DNA of 64,000 nt from Terriglobus sp. RCC_193 (GCF_041355105.1 NZ_JBFUPK010000002.1:248001-312000), one strand, 5' to 3'. Shown: positions 16,864-26,067, counted from the stretch's first letter. Translations and numbers: made by a program. Notes: a model not told the origin generated them from the letters alone.

Positions 16864-17040
16864 CTAAGGGCCAAAGGCCCGACAAATCTTAGCCTAGGCC
16901 GAAGGCCTAGGTAGGAAGCCCATCATCACAAGCGCTGAAGGCGCGCCCTATCGTGCGTCACCCTGAGCGAAACAAAGTGAAGTCGAAGCATGCCCTCGAG
17001 TGAAGTCGAAGGGGACCTGCATTCCTATCCCGCACTGCGA
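16864..17040. repeat. dispersed palindromes
   Basis: GGGCC-AAA-GGCCC (16868-16880), then CCTAGGCC-GAA-GGCCTAGG (16893-16911), then a GCGCTGAAGGCGCGCC unit (16931-16946) and a CACCCTGAGCGAAAC repeat core with GGGACCTGCATT. All are recurring intergenic units. The remaining bases up to 17140 hold only the promoter region of the acetyltransferase gene. Confidence 0.85.
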
Positions 17041-17140
17041 TTCCGCGGGAAGAAAAGTCATTACCCCAACCACAAACGACAACTCCCGGCGGCATAAACT
17101 CCATCGCAAAGAGGCCTGAGGTAAGCTTGGCCTTTACGCC

Positions 17141-17635
17141 ATGACGAACAACCTGACCCTCCGCGACGCTGTCCCCGCCGACGCACCCGCCATCCTCGCC
17201 CTGATCCGCGACCTCGCCATCTACGAAAAAGAACCAGACGCCGTCATCGCCACAGAAGAGGACATCCTCCGCGACGGCTTCGGCCCGCAGCCGTACTTCC
17301 GCTGCCTCATGGCCGAATGGCAGGGCCAGACCGCTGGCTTTGCGCTGTATTTCTTCCAATACTCCACATGGGAAGGCCGTCCGGCGCTCTACCTGGAAGA
17401 CCTCTTCGTCCGCGAGCCCTTCCGCAAACGCGGCATCGGCGCAGCACTGTTTCAGCGCCTCGCACAGATCGCGCTGGAGCGGAACTGCACCCGCTTCCAA
17501 TGGGAATGTCTCGACTGGAACCAGCCCGCACTCGACTTCTACGAAGCCAGCGGAGCCAAGATCCTGCGCGAATGGCTGAACCTGCGCGTCACCGGCGAGG
17601 AACTCAAAAGCCTCGCCGGTTCATCCGCTCAGTAG
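17141..17635 (+). CDS. GNAT family N-acetyltransferase, spermidine/thialysine type
   Basis: A 164-residue protein with the full GNAT fold. The acetyl-CoA loop is RKRGIGA (residues 95-101), preceded by LYLEDLFV, and followed by WNQPALDFYEASGA near residues 126-139. The LYLEDLFV and WECLDWN segments are typical of the SSAT/SSAT2 diamine or thialysine acetyltransferase branch. It probably acetylates a polyamine or lysine analogue in the cytoplasm. The last seven bases overlap a small gene on the other strand. Confidence 0.88.
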   Translation: MTNNLTLRDAVPADAPAILALIRDLAIYEKEPDAVIATEEDILRDGFGPQPYFRCLMAEWQGQTAGFALYFFQYSTWEGRPALYLEDLFVREPFRKRGIGAALFQRLAQIALERNCTRFQWECLDWNQPALDFYEASGAKILREWLNLRVTGEELKSLAGSSAQ

Positions 17636-17829
17636 CAGCCGTAAGGCCGGTAATACGGGTAATACCCGCGCCAATACGGGTTGTAATAGCTGTAAGCCCC
17701 GTACGGATACGCTCCATAGGCATAGCCGCGATAGGGGCCGTAGTGGTACCCATAACCATAGGGTGAATATCCCGACCAATACCAGCAGCGACGGCTGAAG
17801 AATAGGATCAACAGGATCAGGCAAAGCAT
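17629..17829 (-). CDS. small Tyr/Gly/Pro-rich membrane or exported peptide
   Basis: A 66-residue frame with a hydrophobic start (MLCLILLILFFSRRCWYW) followed by a tail of about 45 residues that is almost entirely Tyr, Gly, Pro and Ala with scattered Arg (YGYGYHYGPYRGYAYG and similar). Such glycine-tyrosine repeats occur in small envelope proteins of bacteria, usually without known function. It converges on the acetyltransferase gene with a seven-base overlap. The composition is too biased for homology to help, so I hold this as a probable but unproven gene. Confidence 0.5.
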   Translation of the reverse strand: MLCLILLILFFSRRCWYWSGYSPYGYGYHYGPYRGYAYGAYPYGAYSYYNPYWRGYYPYYRPYGCY

Positions 17830-17926
17830 GAAAGGCCTCGGTGCGGGTTTCCAGAAGCCTACGTCCGCACGGGTTATGCTACGCAGCCTACTCCGGAAAA
17901 GTTCCGTTCGCGAGAAAATAGAAGTT

Positions 17927-19264
17927 GTGAAGAAAATCAAAGTTATCGGCGGAGGCCTCGCCGGCCCGGAAGCCGCCCTGCAGGCCGCACGTTTCGGCTG
18001 CGAAGTCACCCTCTACGAGATGCGCCCGCATCGCTCCACAGAAGCGCACCAGACCAGCGACTTTGCGGAACTCGTCTGCTCCAACTCGCTGAAAAGTGAG
18101 AGCGAAAACACCGCGCCCTGGCTTCTCAAACAGGAGATGCGCCTCGCCGGATCGGTGCTCCTGAAGGAAGCGGACGCCTGCGCCGTCCCCGCCGGACACG
18201 CACTCGCCGTCGACCGCGTGGAATTCTCCCGCCGTGTCGCCGAACGCATCGCCGCTGAACCACGCATCGCCGTCGTCCGCGAAGAAGTCACCTCGCTCGA
18301 TGAAACCAGCGAAGACACACTGACCATCCTCGCCACCGGCCCGCTCACCTCGCCCGCGCTTACGGCCGATCTTCAGCGCCTTACCGGCACCGAATACCTG
18401 TCCTTCTACGACAGCATCGCGCCCGTCGTCGACGCCACCACCATCAACATGGACCGCGTCTACTTCAAAGCCCGCTGGGACAAGGGTTCCGCAGACTACA
18501 TCAACTGTCCCTTCACCAAAGAAGAGTACGACGTCTTCTACGACGCGCTCATCGCCGCCAACGAAGTGGAAGCCAAGGAGTGGGAGAAGCTCGATTACTT
18601 CGAAGGCTGCCTGCCCATTGAAGAGATCGCCCGCCGTGGCAAGGACACGCTCCGCTTCGGCTGCATGAAGCCCGTAGGCCTGCGCTATCCCGGTACAGAA
18701 ATCACGCCGTACGCCGTCGTACAACTGCGCCAGGAAAACCTGCGTGCCGACAGCTACAACCTCGTGGGCTTCCAGAACCACATCAAGTTCGGCGACCAGC
18801 AACGCATCCTGCGCCTCATCCCCGGCTTGGAAAACGCCACCTTCCTGCGCTACGGCCAGATCCACCGCAACACCTACATCAACTCGCCCACGCTGCTCAC
18901 AGAGTCGCTGCAACTGCGCCAGCACCCCAACATCTTCATCGCAGGCCAGCTCAGCGGTGTCGAAGGCTACACGGAGTCCATCGCAGGAGGCATGCTCGCA
19001 GGCCGCTTCGCCGCAGCCATCGCACGCGGCGAAACACCCGCATCCGCACCACGCCTCAGCGCCCACGGATCGTTAGTTCACTACATTACCCATACCGAGG
19101 CGAAGCGCTTCCAACCCGCCAACATCACCTTTGACCTGCTCATGCCGCTCGAAGAAGAACTGCGCAAGAAGATCCGCGACAAGAAAGAACGCCACCGCCT
19201 CCAGTGCGAACGAGGCCTGAACGCATGGCGCGAGTGGCTCGATACCTCATCCCTGTCAGCATGA
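17927..19264 (+). CDS. trmFO: methylenetetrahydrofolate-tRNA-(uracil-5-)-methyltransferase
   Basis: A flavoprotein of about 445 residues with the FAD-binding start KVIGGGLAGPEAALQAARFG and then TLYEMRP, the TrmFO signature. SDFAELVCSNSLKSE, QLRQENL and GQLSGVEGYTESIAGG are further conserved blocks. It makes ribothymidine at position 54 of tRNA using methylene-folate and reduced flavin. I placed the start at the GTG at 17927, directly before KKIKVIGGG, to match family length; in-frame ATGs at 17828 and 17876 give N-terminal extensions without homology. Confidence 0.93.
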   Translation: MKKIKVIGGGLAGPEAALQAARFGCEVTLYEMRPHRSTEAHQTSDFAELVCSNSLKSESENTAPWLLKQEMRLAGSVLLKEADACAVPAGHALAVDRVEFSRRVAERIAAEPRIAVVREEVTSLDETSEDTLTILATGPLTSPALTADLQRLTGTEYLSFYDSIAPVVDATTINMDRVYFKARWDKGSADYINCPFTKEEYDVFYDALIAANEVEAKEWEKLDYFEGCLPIEEIARRGKDTLRFGCMKPVGLRYPGTEITPYAVVQLRQENLRADSYNLVGFQNHIKFGDQQRILRLIPGLENATFLRYGQIHRNTYINSPTLLTESLQLRQHPNIFIAGQLSGVEGYTESIAGGMLAGRFAAAIARGETPASAPRLSAHGSLVHYITHTEAKRFQPANITFDLLMPLEEELRKKIRDKKERHRLQCERGLNAWREWLDTSSLSA

Positions 19265-19979
19265 GCCAAGAACCGGGTGCCCCAGGTTCACGAAGCCACA
19301 AAAGCGGGTGCCCCAGGTTCGCGAAGCTAACCTGGGCCATCGCGCTTCAGCGCGATCATACGGTCAACAGACCGTCATTCTGAGCAAAGCGAAGAATCCC
19401 GATGACATCTCACGCGCCAAAACTGTCGAACGCTTCCAGGCACGAAAGCCAAAGCTTCGCAAAAGCGAAGCTCGTACGGCCAAGGTCTATCCCCGACAAG
19501 AATGTTCTGTGCTTCATCGCGCTTCAGCGCGATCCTACGGTCAGCAGACCGTCATTCTGAGCGAAGCGAAGAATCCCGACGGAACTCCATGCACCACAAC
19601 TGTCCAAAGAATTCCGTCACAAAAACGGGTGCCCCAAGGTTCGCGAAACTAACCTGGGGCATCACGCATCAGCGTGATCCTACGAATTATTCTGAAGCAC
19701 CAAAGATGTAGGCCAGCACAGCAACAAGCGCCAAAGGCGCGCCGACATATTAGCCTGGGCCGAAGGCCCAGGTAGAACACACCCACGAAGCCCAAGGGCC
19801 AACGGCCCGCTCTATCCCACACCCAAGAAAGCCAATTTTGCTGGGCCATCGCGCAAAGCGCGATCATACGGTCGAAAGACCGTCATCCTGAACGAAGCGA
19901 AGCGGAGCTGAAGCATGCCCTCGAGCGAAGAGAAGGGGACCTGCATTCTTCTCCCGCACTACGATACACCAGGAAACCG
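19265..19979. repeat. large gene-free mosaic of palindromic repeats
   Basis: Over 700 bp with no supported gene. It contains one partial and two full-length copies of the CCCAGGTT...AACCTGGG hairpin (19274-19297 partial, 19306-19336, and 19627-19659 with an extra base), ATCGCGC-TTCA-GCGCGAT pairs, ATCACGC-ATCA-GCGTGAT, ATTCTGA-GCGAAGC-GAAGAAT (19554-19574), and CCTGGGCC-GAA-GGCCCAGG (19754-19772). It ends in a CATCCTGAAC / GGGGACCTGCATT unit. The last palindrome differs from CCTAGGCC-GAA-GGCCTAGG by a compensated base pair. Confidence 0.9.
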
Positions 19980-20315
19980 CTACCGATACTCCTCACGAGC
20001 AGGCGTGAACACATCCAGCACCTCGCTCTCCACCGCAGCCGAAGCCTGATGCACCACGTCCCCGGGCACCATCACGCTATCCCCTGCCCGCAGCGTATAC
20101 GTCGAGCCATCGACGACCAGCGCAATCTCACCGCTCAACACATAGATCAACTGCTCATGCGGATGCGAATGAGCAGCGCCCACCCAACCAGCCTCCATGC
20201 GATGCCGCACCAACATCATCGGGTCGGTCGAAGCCATCACCTGCCGTCGCAAACCCGGCTCAGGCGCGGTCATCTTCGCATCGTCCGCAGCAATCACTTT
20301 CAACATGGCGCTCAC
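19980..20315 (-). CDS. cupin domain protein
   Basis: A 111-residue single cupin. The metal-site motif AHSHPHEQ is followed by YVLSGE and then PGDVVHQ, giving the usual conserved histidines of a small beta-barrel with one metal ion. The substrate is not predictable. It begins with a GTG that overlaps the ddl stop (GTGA), suggesting coupling; an ATG three codons inside at 20306 is the alternative. Its link to ddl may be only regulatory. Confidence 0.8.
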   Translation of the reverse strand: MSAMLKVIAADDAKMTAPEPGLRRQVMASTDPMMLVRHRMEAGWVGAAHSHPHEQLIYVLSGEIALVVDGSTYTLRAGDSVMVPGDVVHQASAAVESEVLDVFTPAREEYR

Positions 20316-21463
20316 TTCGTAAAGCTCGTAGCCTTGCGTTCGTCGTGCCGCTCCACACCCAGCGCAATCAGCCGATCAATCAACTCGACATACGAAACAC
20401 CCGTAGCCTCCCACAGTTTGGGATACATGCTGATCGACGTAAACCCGGGCATCGTGTTCACTTCGTTGAGATAAATCTTCGGCGGGTTCTTGCTGGCAGG
20501 ATCAGCCGCTTCCAACAGAAAATCCACACGCGCCAGCCCACTGCAATCGCACGACTTGAAAGCATCAATCGCCATCTGCCGCAACTGCTTCGCCTGAGCC
20601 TTCGTGATCTTCGCGGGGATCACCGGCTCACTCGTGCTGGTGCTGTCGTACTTGCTTTCGTAGTCATAAAACTCACGATCCGGCACAATCTCGCCCACCA
20701 CACTCGCAATAGGATCGTCATTACCCAGCACCGCAATCTCCAGCTCGCGCGCCTTGCCCTTGCCCCTCAATTTGCCATTACCGCTCACGCCCTCTTCAAT
20801 CACAATCTTGCGATCGAACTGCGCAGCCTCATCCATCGCCTTCGCCAGCTCCTTGCGTTCGCGCACCTTGCTGATGCCGACCGACGAACCCAGGTTCGCA
20901 GGCTTCACAAACACCGGGTACTTCAGCTTCTCTTCAATCAGCTTCGTACACTTGCGCGGACTCGCCTTCCACTCGCCTCGCAGCAGCGTCACATGCTTCA
21001 CAATGGGCAGGCCCGCCGCGGCAAACATCTTCTTCATGGCATCCTTGTCCATGCCCACCGAAGAACCCAGCACACCCGAACCAACATAGGCGACGTCTGC
21101 CAGTTCCAGCATCCCCTGGATCGTACCGTCCTCGCCAAACGTGCCATGCAGCACAGGAAAAATCACATCCAGCGCAGCAGTCGAGCTCGCAGCAGACGCC
21201 TGCAACGTAAGCCCCGTAGTCTCCACCTTCTTCTTCGAGGTAGCGGACTTCTTCCCCGCCAGCGCAGGCACGGTCACACCATCCAGCAGCGCCTTCGAAT
21301 CCCCCACGCCCAGCCACTGCCCCGTCTTGGCAATGCCAATCGGCACCACTTCGTACTTGCTGCGATCAATGGCATTCAGAATGGAAGCGCCCGAGCGCAG
21401 CGACACCTCATGCTCGCCCGACCTCCCACCAAACAACACACCCACACGCAGCTTCTTCCCCAT
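20312..21463 (-). CDS. ddl: D-alanine-D-alanine ligase
   Basis: A 383-residue ATP-grasp enzyme. It shows VLFGGRSGEHEVSLRSGASI at the start, then PVLHGTFGEDGTIQGMLELA, the ATP-site segment YPVFVKPANLGSSVGISKV, and the catalytic C-terminal motif LNEVNTMPGFTSISMYP. It makes the D-Ala-D-Ala dipeptide for peptidoglycan. The ATG at 21463 has a GAGGGA ribosome site; an upstream extension to 21520 is not conserved. An insertion of about 20 residues rich in Lys (near residue 70) is present compared with short Ddl forms. Confidence 0.95.
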   Translation of the reverse strand: MGKKLRVGVLFGGRSGEHEVSLRSGASILNAIDRSKYEVVPIGIAKTGQWLGVGDSKALLDGVTVPALAGKKSATSKKKVETTGLTLQASAASSTAALDVIFPVLHGTFGEDGTIQGMLELADVAYVGSGVLGSSVGMDKDAMKKMFAAAGLPIVKHVTLLRGEWKASPRKCTKLIEEKLKYPVFVKPANLGSSVGISKVRERKELAKAMDEAAQFDRKIVIEEGVSGNGKLRGKGKARELEIAVLGNDDPIASVVGEIVPDREFYDYESKYDSTSTSEPVIPAKITKAQAKQLRQMAIDAFKSCDCSGLARVDFLLEAADPASKNPPKIYLNEVNTMPGFTSISMYPKLWEATGVSYVELIDRLIALGVERHDERKATSFTK

Positions 21464-21550
21464 TGTTCCCTCGCTACCTATCTCTATTGATGGTACGGGC
21501 CGATCCCCCGTGGAGGACAATCATGCATCTCCGCAGATACCTGCGATTCG

Positions 21551-22345
21551 TCAGCGAGTCATTTCCACGGCCTGCTGCAGGGAGATGTGTTGCGGGATAA
21601 GCTTGATCTCACTCCGGATGGAGTCCTGGTCGCGCGTAAGACTCTTCATCATCAGAATCTTTCCATCCATATGGACAACCATGCGAACACTCTTCCACGT
21701 GTCCGGTGACACCGGGCGACGCTCCAGTTGGAAGTTGCCCCCCTGGTTCACCTTGCCCAGCAGGCCGAAGCCGAATGAAACCGGACTTACGATACGGCTC
21801 CGCAGTTCACACAGACGATCCTCGGGCTGCTTGATGGAGACGGTTCCCTCCATCGCATGCAGGACCTTCTCCTCCATGCTCCCGGGCTGATAGTCCGGGT
21901 TCGGCTTGAACGAGTACTGCGAGCAACCGTTCACGGTGCCTGCGGGCGTCAATAGAAACTGCGACGGCAGTGCGCCAAGCAGGCTGATCAGGTGCTTTTC
22001 GTCGCCCTGCGCCGATGCATTTAATCTTCGGTACGCCTCGGGGTCATTTGCAAGATTAGTAAGCCGCCTTTGCTCCGCAGCGGTAGCTTCGGCTGACAGC
22101 GGAACGCCATCCACCTTCAGAAGACGGGCAACTTTGCCCTCATCCACTTCCACAACTCGTTCCAGCCACAGGTGGCCACCCGTGCGCGGAGAGCGCTCCT
22201 GCAGCAAGAACGAAAAATGTTCCTTCAGATCAATACGCGCCTGGCGTTCATTCTCTGCCATCCGCGCAACAGGCGAGTTCTGCGCCCATGCGACCGTTGC
22301 TAAAGCAGCGAAGTATATCAACGCTGCATTTCGAAGTGCCGTCAT
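21551..22345 (-). CDS. secreted protein of unknown function
   Basis: A 264-residue exported protein with a signal peptide ending at AWA-Q and a strong GGGGGAAG ribosome site. The mature part has alternating charged helices and strands (SFLLQERSPRTGGHLWLERV, then VDEGKVARLLKVDG). I recognise no named family, although similar proteins occur in acidobacteria near envelope genes. There are single cysteines near NGCSQYSF and RLCELRSR that could form a disulfide. The DGKIL and VHMDGKILMM strands near the end look like lipoprotein-sorting-type repeats, but that is a guess. Confidence 0.65.
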   Translation of the reverse strand: MTALRNAALIYFAALATVAWAQNSPVARMAENERQARIDLKEHFSFLLQERSPRTGGHLWLERVVEVDEGKVARLLKVDGVPLSAEATAAEQRRLTNLANDPEAYRRLNASAQGDEKHLISLLGALPSQFLLTPAGTVNGCSQYSFKPNPDYQPGSMEEKVLHAMEGTVSIKQPEDRLCELRSRIVSPVSFGFGLLGKVNQGGNFQLERRPVSPDTWKSVRMVVHMDGKILMMKSLTRDQDSIRSEIKLIPQHISLQQAVEMTR

Positions 22346-22460
22346 CTTCCCCCTTGGCGGCACGCGTCACACCAGTAGTGAGACGGATTCTAATGCAGAT
22401 CCGTGCGTTGCATAGGCAGGCACGAAGGCCGCAACGAAGTTTCATCGCGACAAATCGCTC

Positions 22461-23216
22461 TTACTTTCCGAGGTATTTGTCCAATTGAGAAAAAGGAACG
22501 GCCAACGGTCGCGATCCCTTGCGGAAGACCACCGCAATATCCTCGCGCGTCTTCATACCAGCCCAAACGTAGTGAGAGCGATTGTAGGCTTCGCTTTTCG
22601 AAGTCGAGAGCGAGGCTTCGCCTGAAGGCGAAATAAGATAGACCCAGAATGGGTCGTATGTCGTGGCATACGGCGTTGCTCGACCATCGCCGCGCATGAC
22701 CTGCGAAAACGAGGGCTTCGCCAAGAGTTGAATCTGGCCATCAACGGACGACGTGAACGAAACAAGCGAGAGCATTTCGCTCTCAATTACTTTATAAGGT
22801 TCACCGACCTCGTTCACACCGATTACGAGAACCGATCCTGGATCACTCGCCATCGGCATCCCAAATAAAAACAAGAACAGACGTTCATGCCCGCTTATAG
22901 AGAGACGGCTCGACATAAAGCATCCTGATTTATCTCGCTCCAGACCGCGCACAGGCCATAAGACCTCCCTGCGCTCTTCTGTTCCGCGCGGGATGAACGT
23001 CAGATCGTAGCGCGAGCGAACCACTTTCAGTTGGCCGTCAACACTTATCTGTAGGTTACGGAAGTTGCCCGTTTTTGCGGATGCCATACAGCTAACGGTT
23101 ATCCGGCTATTCGACTCTGGCAGAGCAAGGGTTGAAGAGCGTCGCTGTGCGCTGGCTTGCAACGCCACGATGGACACCACAGCAAATGCAAGTCCGCGAT
23201 GCACAGCATACCTCAT
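22461..23216 (-). CDS. secreted protein of unknown function
   Basis: A 251-residue frame with a signal peptide (cleavage after ASA), two cysteines (near SCMAS and SGCFMSS) and a beta-rich body. No family recognised. It begins only four bases after the end of asnS on the same strand, so it is likely cotranscribed. It has lower GC content than asnS and somewhat different codon choice, which could mean later acquisition. Confidence 0.6.
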   Translation of the reverse strand: MRYAVHRGLAFAVVSIVALQASAQRRSSTLALPESNSRITVSCMASAKTGNFRNLQISVDGQLKVVRSRYDLTFIPRGTEERREVLWPVRGLERDKSGCFMSSRLSISGHERLFLFLFGMPMASDPGSVLVIGVNEVGEPYKVIESEMLSLVSFTSSVDGQIQLLAKPSFSQVMRGDGRATPYATTYDPFWVYLISPSGEASLSTSKSEAYNRSHYVWAGMKTREDIAVVFRKGSRPLAVPFSQLDKYLGK

Positions 23217-23220
23217 GCTC

Positions 23221-24570
23221 TTACGGATAAATCCGGTTCAGCGTACGCGCAAACGGAATCGTCTCGCGCACATGCTCCAGCCCGCACACCCACGCCACAC
23301 ACCGCTCAATGCCCATCCCGAATCCCGAGTGTGGCACCGAGCCATACTTGCGCAGATCCAGGTACCACTCGAAAGCTTCCAGCGGCAGGTCGTGCGAAAC
23401 GATACGTTCCTTCAACAAGTCATAGCTGTCAATGCGTTGCGACCCGCCAATGATCTCGCCATAACCCTCCGGTGCCAACACGTCGACACAAAGCGCCTTC
23501 GTCGGATCAGCAGGATCAGGCTGCATGTAAAACGCCTTCACCGCAGCCGGGTAACGATGCACCATCACCGGCCGGTCAAACTGGTTGCTGATGTACGTTT
23601 CGTCCGGCGCGCCAAAGTCGTCGCCATACTCATGCGGCTTCTCAATCGCACCCTCGGCAAACGCCTTCTCCAGCATGGCGTGTGCTTCGTCATAGCTGAT
23701 CTTCGGGAACGGCGCCTGAATCTTCTCCAGCTTCGCCGCCTTCTCATCGCCGCCTGTAATCGTCTTCAGGTCAATGCGATGCTTCTCCAGCACACGCATC
23801 ACAATGTGCGAAAGAAAGTCCTCCGCCAGCTTCATCAGATCGTCCAGATCCGCGTAAGCCACTTCCGGTTCAATCATCCAGAACTCAGTCAGGTGACGAC
23901 GCGTCTTGCTCTTCTCCGCGCGGAACGTGGGCCCAAAACTGTACACCTTGCCCAGCGCCAACGCCGTCGCCTCAATGTAGAGCTGGCCGCTCTGCGTCAG
24001 GTACGCATTTCCCTCGTCGAAGTACTTCATCTCGAAGAGTTCGCTGGTGCCTTCGCACGCAGCAGGCGTCAGAATGGGCGGATCAGTCCGCGTGAAGTCC
24101 TGCGTATCAAAAAACTCCTGCGCCGCACGCATAATCGTTGCGCGCACACGAAGGATTGCCGACTGCCGCGGCGTCCGCATCCACAGGTGCCGACGTTCCA
24201 TCAGGAAGTCCGGCCCATGCTCTTTCAGCGTGATGGGGAAAGGCTCATCGGCGCTCACCGCCTGCTGCACCTTCACGTCTTCCACGTCCAGCTCATAGCC
24301 AGAAGGAGCACGCGAATCGGCGCGCACCTTGCCCGTCACCACCACGCTGCTCTCCAGTTGTAGTTCCTTCAGCGTGTTGAATAACTCTTCCGGCACAGCG
24401 GCCTTGGGCACAATGCCCTGGATCGTCCCGGTGCCATCACGAAAGGTGGGAAACAGCAGCTTGCCGCTGGAACGCAGGTTATACAGCCAGCCGCGCAGCG
24501 TTACTGTTGCGCCTTCGTGCTGGCCAATGTTCGCAATGGAGGTAAGGGGTGCGGAAATTTCTGTTGCCAT
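23221..24570 (-). CDS. asnS: asparaginyl-tRNA synthetase
   Basis: A 449-residue class IIb synthetase. It has an N-terminal OB-fold ([18 protein letters not shown] with [12 protein letters not shown]), motif 2 near [20 protein letters not shown], and motif 3 in [20 protein letters not shown]. The [19 protein letters not shown] segment and class signature favour asparagine over aspartate. It charges tRNA-Asn. I chose the ATG at 24570 (MATEIS); the in-frame extension to 24645 lacks conservation. Confidence 0.93.
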   Translation of the reverse strand: MATEISAPLTSIANIGQHEGATVTLRGWLYNLRSSGKLLFPTFRDGTGTIQGIVPKAAVPEELFNTLKELQLESSVVVTGKVRADSRAPSGYELDVEDVKVQQAVSADEPFPITLKEHGPDFLMERRHLWMRTPRQSAILRVRATIMRAAQEFFDTQDFTRTDPPILTPAACEGTSELFEMKYFDEGNAYLTQSGQLYIEATALALGKVYSFGPTFRAEKSKTRRHLTEFWMIEPEVAYADLDDLMKLAEDFLSHIVMRVLEKHRIDLKTITGGDEKAAKLEKIQAPFPKISYDEAHAMLEKAFAEGAIEKPHEYGDDFGAPDETYISNQFDRPVMVHRYPAAVKAFYMQPDPADPTKALCVDVLAPEGYGEIIGGSQRIDSYDLLKERIVSHDLPLEAFEWYLDLRKYGSVPHSGFGMGIERCVAWVCGLEHVRETIPFARTLNRIYP

Positions 24571-24658
24571 GACATCTTCCAGTGTATGCGCCTTCAAAAA
24601 CGCGCGGAGATTCCGCCCTGTTTTCGGAAAGACACATGAAAACATGGCTGCTGATACG

Positions 24659-25057
24659 TTATGCGGTCTTCTTTTCAGCCCTCGCCCGATGGGCCATCAC
24701 GCGAGCGATATTTGCCTCAATGTAAGTGGTCAACGCCTGCATGCGTTCCGCAATATCTTTGCCCAGTTCTGTCAAACTGTATTCCACTTTCGGCGGCTTC
24801 GTCGCATGCACTGTGCGCAGCACAAACCCATCCTGCTCCAGAGCGCGCAGTGTCTGCGCCAGCATCTTCTCGCTCACGCCGCCGATCAGGTAAGCCAACT
24901 CGCTGAAACGATAGCTGTCTTCCTGTAGCAGCAACACCAGCACCAGCGACCCCCAACGCGATGTCACGTCATCCAGGATGCTGCGCGTAGGGCAGTCGGC
25001 TGTAAACAGGTTCCCGCGCCGGATGCGAATTGTCTTGGTACTCTTCGGCCACGCCAT
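24659..25057 (-). CDS. HxlR family transcriptional regulator
   Basis: A 132-residue winged-helix regulator with the HxlR core: [20 protein letters not shown], then [20 protein letters not shown] and [11 protein letters not shown], and the wing VEYSLTELG. The single early cysteine (C21) fits redox- or quinone-sensing members such as QorR/YodB. It is divergent from a QorB-like oxidoreductase gene, the same arrangement as E. coli ytfH-ytfG, so it probably represses that gene and itself from the palindromes between them. Confidence 0.88.
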   Translation of the reverse strand: MAWPKSTKTIRIRRGNLFTADCPTRSILDDVTSRWGSLVLVLLLQEDSYRFSELAYLIGGVSEKMLAQTLRALEQDGFVLRTVHATKPPKVEYSLTELGKDIAERMQALTTYIEANIARVMAHRARAEKKTA

Positions 25058-25067
25058 GCATACAGCT

Positions 25068-25098
25068 TACCTATAGGTATGTACTTACTACAAGTAAG
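25068..25098. promoter_or_regulatory. two palindromic operator candidates between hxlR and qorB-like gene
   Basis: TACCTATAGGTA (25068-25079) is a perfect 12-base palindrome. Five bases on, CTTACT-ACA-AGTAAG (25084-25098) is a 6-3-6 inverted repeat. Both lie in the 96-base divergent promoter region. HxlR-type regulators bind short inverted repeats of this kind, so these are good candidates for the autoregulatory operators. Confidence 0.55.
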
Positions 25099-25153
25099 CT
25101 CTCAGGCGTACGCTTCTCTTATCCGCCCCGCAAGGGCCGAAGGAGAGACATCC

Positions 25154-26008
25154 ATGATCGCGATTACCGGAGCTACCGGCCAGCTTGGAACACTTGTTGT
25201 TGAAGCTCTACTTCAGAAAGTCCCCGCAAACCAGATCGTCGCTGCCGTCCGCTCGACATCCAAAGCCAAAACATTCGCGGACAAGGGCGTGCAGGTCCGC
25301 GAAGCCGACTACTCCCGCCCGGAAACCCTCGCCGCAGCCTTTGCTGGCGTGACAAAACTTCTGCTCATCTCCGGCAGTGAACTCGGCCAGCGCGTGCCCC
25401 AGCATCAAGCGGTGATCGACGCAGCAAAGCGCGCCGGAGTGGGTCTGGTGGCGTACACAAGCCTTCTGCATGCTGACACTGGTGGCCTTCTGCTCGCCGC
25501 GGAACATCTGGCCACGGAGAAGTATCTTCAGGCCAGCGGCGTCCCCTTCGCGCTCCTGCGCAACGGCTGGTACACGGAAAACCTTACCCCCGGCATCGGC
25601 CCCGCCCTCCAGCAGGGAGCATTCATCGGAGCCACAAAAAATGGCCGCATCGCCGCCGCCACCCGTGCAGAATACGCCGCAGCAGCCGTGGCCGTACTTA
25701 CCGGCGAAGGCCATGAGAACAAGGTGTATGAACTTGCAGGCGACACAGCATTTACCCGTGCCGAGTTCGCCGCAGAGGTCAGCAAACAAACCGGCAAGCC
25801 TGTCGGCTATCACGACCTGCCGCAGCAGGAGTATGAAAAGATCCTCGCCACCTTCGTACCGCCCGCTCTCGCAACGATCCTGGCAGACGCCGAAGCAAAA
25901 GCCGCAAACGGAGCCTTGGACGACCACTCGCACACGCTAAGCCGCCTCATCGGCCACCCCACAGCACCCTTCGCGGACGCAATCGCCGAGGCACTGAAAG
26001 CATCCTGA
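25154..26008 (+). CDS. NmrA/SDR family NAD(P)H:quinone oxidoreductase, QorB-like
   Basis: A 284-residue atypical short-chain dehydrogenase. The NAD(P) loop is ITGATGQLG (residues 4-12), followed by LLISGSELGQRVPQHQAVI, FALLRNGWYTENL and VYELAGDTAFTRAEFAAEVS, all typical of the QorB (YtfG) branch, whose E. coli member has 286 residues. It reduces quinones, probably for detoxification. The ATG at 25154 has an AGGAGAG ribosome site. Divergent pairing with an HxlR regulator supports induction by electrophiles or quinones. Confidence 0.88.
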   Translation: MIAITGATGQLGTLVVEALLQKVPANQIVAAVRSTSKAKTFADKGVQVREADYSRPETLAAAFAGVTKLLLISGSELGQRVPQHQAVIDAAKRAGVGLVAYTSLLHADTGGLLLAAEHLATEKYLQASGVPFALLRNGWYTENLTPGIGPALQQGAFIGATKNGRIAAATRAEYAAAAVAVLTGEGHENKVYELAGDTAFTRAEFAAEVSKQTGKPVGYHDLPQQEYEKILATFVPPALATILADAEAKAANGALDDHSHTLSRLIGHPTAPFADAIAEALKAS

Positions 26009-26029
26009 TCGCAACGCTCCGAAACCAAA

Positions 26030-26061
26030 AAAGGCCGGCATGATCGCTCATGTCGGCCTTT
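26030..26061 (+). terminator. intrinsic terminator after the qorB-like gene
   Basis: A 14-base arm AAAGGCCGGCATGA pairs with TCATGTCGGCCTTT across a TCGC loop, with one mismatch. It starts 21 bases after the stop codon. The 3' arm ends in TTT followed by GCTG. Confidence 0.75.
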
Positions 26062-26067
26062 GCTGTT

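Noticed and set aside
17888-19066. 392-codon minus-strand frame opposite trmFO
   Set aside because: Gly/Val/Ala/Asp-rich shadow; trmFO motifs on the plus strand are unambiguous.
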